Made by a program: the position numbers and the translations under genes. Of a DNA stretch of 64,000 nucleotides, positions 61,477-64,000 are shown piece after piece. Position 1 is the stretch's first letter; each line of letters starts with the position of its first letter. The notes below the pieces were generated by a model. It was not told where the DNA came from, made no database searches, and was given only the letters and a program-made list of their open reading frames with translations. Origin of the DNA: Deferribacteres bacterium (GTDB lineage: Bacteria > Chrysiogenota > Deferribacteres > Deferribacterales > Geovibrionaceae); assembly GCA_023395255.1 (NCBI GenBank), contig JAEWZN010000010.1, forward strand, positions 62,001 through 126,000. The letters are read 5' to 3'.

Positions 61477-62844
61477 GTGAGCAGTAACGTCAGGTTCGCC
61501 GAGGGCGGCGTAAGAGAGATGATTTACATAGCGTTTCCCATGCTTGTTTCCAACGCATGCGAAACGGTGATGGTGTTTACCGACAGGCTTTTCCTTTCCC
61601 GTCTGGGCTCGGTACAGATGAGTGCGGCTATGGGCGGCGGCATGAGCAGCTTCATGCTCACTGTCTTCTTCATAGGGCTCATAGGCTACTCCACGGCGAT
61701 GATAGCGCAGTTTTACGGCGCGGGCAAAAAGGAAATGTGCGGTATTTCCGCATTTCAGGGGATGATAATCTCTGTTCTGGCTTACCCTGTTATACTCCTC
61801 TCCCGCCCGCTTATACATTATATGTTCTCCAAGACAGGGATAGACGAAATGCAGCTTTACTACCAGCGGCAGTATTTCGATATTCTTATTTTCGGTTCCG
61901 TTTTCTTCCTCATAAGGCACTCTTTAAGCTGCTTCTTCTCTGGCATAGGGAAAACCGGTATAGTCATGTTTTCTTCCATATTGGCTATGTTCGTGAATGT
62001 CGGTGCAAGCTGGGTGCTGATTTTCGGCCGCTTCGGTCTGCCTGAGATGGGGATGAGGGGCGCTGCCATCGGCACTATAATAGGCAGTATATCCGGCATA
62101 CTTGTTCTGGTTTTTGCTTATCTGAGCAAAACTAATGTGGATGCATACGGCATAAAGGGCTCTTTTCGTTTTGACAGGGCTCTCAGCCTTAAGCTGCTCA
62201 GGTTCGGCACACCCGCGGGGATAGAGTTTCTGCTGGGTTTCACGGCATTTACGTTTATAGTGCTTATTTTCCACGCTCAGGGGCTCTCCACTGCGACAGC
62301 GGCTACCATTATGTTCAACTGGGACCATGTTGCGTATGTGCCGCTTATAGGTGTTGAAATAGGCGTAACCAGCCTTGTGGGGCGCTATATCGGCGCGGGC
62401 AGACATGACATAGTTCATAAAACCGTAATCTCAGGCCTTAAACTCGGCGTGATCTACTCTGTTATTGTGGCTATGCTTTTTATCTTTTTCCCTTATCAGC
62501 TTACGGATTTTTTCCGGCCGGATTCGCCTGACCCTGCTTTCGAGGCGGCAGTGCCTCTGACTGTGTATATGCTGAGGCTGGCATCGATATATGTCCTTGT
62601 AACCGCACAGATGGTTGTTTTCATGGGCGCTCTCAGGGGCGCGGGGGATACCTTCTGGGCTATGTTGATTTCCGTGGGTACAAACTGGGTTATTACTGTT
62701 GCGATATATATTATGATGAACAAGCTGAATTTCTCGGCAAGAGCAGGATGGACATCGGTTGTTCTGCTTTTTCTGTTGTTTCCCGTTTTTCTTTACGCCC
62801 GTTACAAAAGCGGCAGATGGAAGGATATTCAGCCTGTCACCTGA
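61477..62844 (+). CDS. MATE-family multidrug/organic cation exporter
   Basis: 455 residues, GTG start with GGAG six bases upstream; twelve helices. MATE features: PMLVSNACETVMVFTDRLFLSRLGSVQMSAA and the second half FGTPAGIEFLLGFTAFTFIVLIFHAQG, VEIGVTSLVGRYIGAG. Uses Na+ or H+ gradients to export drugs or metabolites. Confidence 0.93.
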   Translation: MSSNVRFAEGGVREMIYIAFPMLVSNACETVMVFTDRLFLSRLGSVQMSAAMGGGMSSFMLTVFFIGLIGYSTAMIAQFYGAGKKEMCGISAFQGMIISVLAYPVILLSRPLIHYMFSKTGIDEMQLYYQRQYFDILIFGSVFFLIRHSLSCFFSGIGKTGIVMFSSILAMFVNVGASWVLIFGRFGLPEMGMRGAAIGTIIGSISGILVLVFAYLSKTNVDAYGIKGSFRFDRALSLKLLRFGTPAGIEFLLGFTAFTFIVLIFHAQGLSTATAATIMFNWDHVAYVPLIGVEIGVTSLVGRYIGAGRHDIVHKTVISGLKLGVIYSVIVAMLFIFFPYQLTDFFRPDSPDPAFEAAVPLTVYMLRLASIYVLVTAQMVVFMGALRGAGDTFWAMLISVGTNWVITVAIYIMMNKLNFSARAGWTSVVLLFLLFPVFLYARYKSGRWKDIQPVT

Positions 62845-62983
62845 AATTTTCTTTGGCACATTCCGTAAATAATGTATATATAAAGCTATAGACGCGGATT
62901 TCTTATGAAGCCTCCCCGACCCGCCTTTCGCAAGGAGAGGGGATTTCAGTTTTCAGCGTAAGCTCCACACAATAACCACGGGA

Positions 62984-63898
62984 ATGCCGATGAAAAACAG
63001 GATTCTTTTTGTTGATGATGATAAATTTATTCTGGACACATTCCGCCGCACGTTCAGAGATATGGACATTACCCTGTGCGATTCACCCATCAAAGCCCTT
63101 GAAATGATGCGGGAAGAGGCTTTTGACGTGGTGGTTTCTGATTATAAAATGCCCAAGATGGACGGTGTTGAGTTCATACGGCGGGCTGCCGAAACCAACC
63201 CTAACAGCGTGAGGATCATGCTCACCGGAAACGCCGATCTGGATATAGCCGTGAGAGCGGTTAATGAGGGTTCGGTTTTCAAGTTTCTCCAGAAACCATG
63301 CGACAGAAATATCCTCCGGAAAACAGTGGAACAGGCCATGGAAAAGTTCAACACCGAGAAGGAACTGAGGGACGCTTCCGAGGAAAATTATTACAAAGCC
63401 ACCCACGACAGCCTCACCGGACTTGCCAACCGCTTTATGCTTCAGGAAAAAGCCGGAGATTACATAGACAACTGGAACAGGTATCAGAAGCGCTTCGCCC
63501 TTTTTTACATGGATCTGGATAAATTCAAGCCTATTAATGACACTTACGGCCACCACATCGGGGATGAGGTGCTGAAAGAGGTCGCCGCCAGACTGCTGAA
63601 AACTGTGCGCGCAACGGACACCGTAGCCCGGCTCGGCGGTGATGAGTTTGTTATCCTCGCCGAAAACGTTAAGACGGAAGAAGAGGCAGGAGCACTGGCC
63701 AAAAAGATAATAACGGCAGTCACATGTCCTATATATACAAATAACGACCTCGCGCTGGAGGTTGGGATCAGTATAGGGATAAGCATATATCCCGAACATG
63801 CAGATCACTATAAACTGCTTCTGGAAGAGGCAGATGCCTGTGTCTATAAATCCAAGGGAAAAGGCGGTTCCGCCTTTACTGTCGGCGGGTGCAGGTAA
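62984..63898 (+). CDS. Response regulator with GGDEF output (diguanylate cyclase)
   Basis: 304 residues (ATG 62984; ATG 62990 is an equally good start given GGGA upstream). Receiver domain: FVDDDKFI, phospho-Asp 53 in VVVSDYKMPKMDG, Lys in FKFLQKPCD. A linker helix leads to a GGDEF domain with an intact ARLGGDEFVILAE and the substrate motif HDSLTGLANRFML. Phosphorylation should raise c-di-GMP. No cognate kinase is adjacent. An I-site-type RATD is present five residues before GGDEF. Confidence 0.92.
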   Translation: MPMKNRILFVDDDKFILDTFRRTFRDMDITLCDSPIKALEMMREEAFDVVVSDYKMPKMDGVEFIRRAAETNPNSVRIMLTGNADLDIAVRAVNEGSVFKFLQKPCDRNILRKTVEQAMEKFNTEKELRDASEENYYKATHDSLTGLANRFMLQEKAGDYIDNWNRYQKRFALFYMDLDKFKPINDTYGHHIGDEVLKEVAARLLKTVRATDTVARLGGDEFVILAENVKTEEEAGALAKKIITAVTCPIYTNNDLALEVGISIGISIYPEHADHYKLLLEEADACVYKSKGKGGSAFTVGGCR

Positions 63899-63904
63899 TA
63901 TCTT

Positions 63905-63923
63905 CCCCCTTTATCAAAGGGGG
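63905..63923. repeat. C-rich repeat hairpin
   Basis: CCCCCTTT-ATC-AAAGGGGG, same style as the element at 19741. It is followed by ATTGAGGGGGATTTG, typical of this repeat class. Confidence 0.6.
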
Positions 63924-63968
63924 ATTGAGGGGGATTTGTAACCGATGTTTTAGGTAAATCCTCCCCCG

Positions 63969-64000
63969 CCCTCCTTTGCCAAAGGAGGGGGTTCTTTTTT
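63969..64000 (+). terminator. Hairpin with T-run at the window edge
   Basis: CCCTCCTTT (63969-63977) pairs with AAAGGAGGG (63981-63989) around GCC, followed by TTCTTTTTT running to the edge. Likely terminates the REC-GGDEF gene. Confidence 0.7.

Noticed and set aside
62860..62885. Possible sigma54 promoter TTGGCACATTCCGTAAA
   Set aside because: The -24 part matches TGGCAC but the -12 GC is missing.

Overview
The window looks like chromosomal DNA of a motile, respiring Gram-negative bacterium. The gene content, codon habit and intergenic style best fit the Deferribacterota (Geovibrio, Denitrovibrio or Seleniivibrio relatives). That placement is inference from gene content; no rRNA or other phylogenetic marker is present. 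There are about 60 protein genes, no tRNA or rRNA genes, no transposase and no CRISPR array.

Layout. 1-6270: end of a CheB methylesterase, then two complex sensor kinases and an NtrC-type sigma54 activator. 6286-14968: an Rrf2 regulator and a complete cbb3 oxidase operon (ccoN, ccoO, a ccoP remnant, ccoQ, ccoG, fixH, a 28-aa membrane peptide, ccoS, ccoI), followed by two opposing copper/oxidase-type accessory genes. 15374-17756: a DUF2318 protein with an ABC permease and ATPase, resembling part of the Campylobacter P19 iron locus. 17905-23649: a c-heme sensor kinase, a PhoR-like kinase and a Na/Pi cotransporter, separated by structured repeats. 23786-28920: methyltransferase, outer-membrane-like protein, SDR and a large GGDEF-EAL protein. 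29025-30559: SAM-I riboswitch and metY. 30771-35689: acyl-CoA synthetase, glnS, nitroreductase, EVE and MarR genes. 35869-37410: motAB. 37495-39721: CsoR operator, csoR and a metal ATPase. 39835-43873: diguanylate cyclase, EamA transporter and a DUF2589 pair with a PD-(D/E)XK-like protein. 43863-47918: a tightly overlapped operon of C39-like peptidase, RLAN/ATP-grasp ligase, GCS2-like ligase and N-formylglutamate amidohydrolase-like protein. 47985-52804: small membrane protein, FNT channel, RMD1 protein, radical SAM protein and flavoprotein. 52938-57237: an octaheme nitrite reductase followed by system II cytochrome c maturation (resB, ccsA). 57506-63898: MsrAB, GNAT, tautomerase, metallopeptidase, GGDEF, MATE and a REC-GGDEF protein.

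How it fits together. Respiration is the main theme: microaerobic oxidase, ammonifying nitrite reduction, a nitrite/formate channel, cytochrome c maturation, copper handling and a heme-based sensor. The second theme is signalling: four histidine kinases, four GGDEF proteins and several regulators.

The most unusual items are: (1) a family of modular three-hairpin repeats (five copies at three loci) whose stems differ between loci yet keep pairing; (2) a cbb3 oxidase in which the CcoP cytochrome domain is fused to CcoO and only the CcoP membrane anchor remains separate; (3) a four-gene amidoligase/peptidase operon of unknown product; (4) a DUF2589 pair with a nuclease-like partner; (5) an octaheme nitrite reductase with a CX4CH last heme site.
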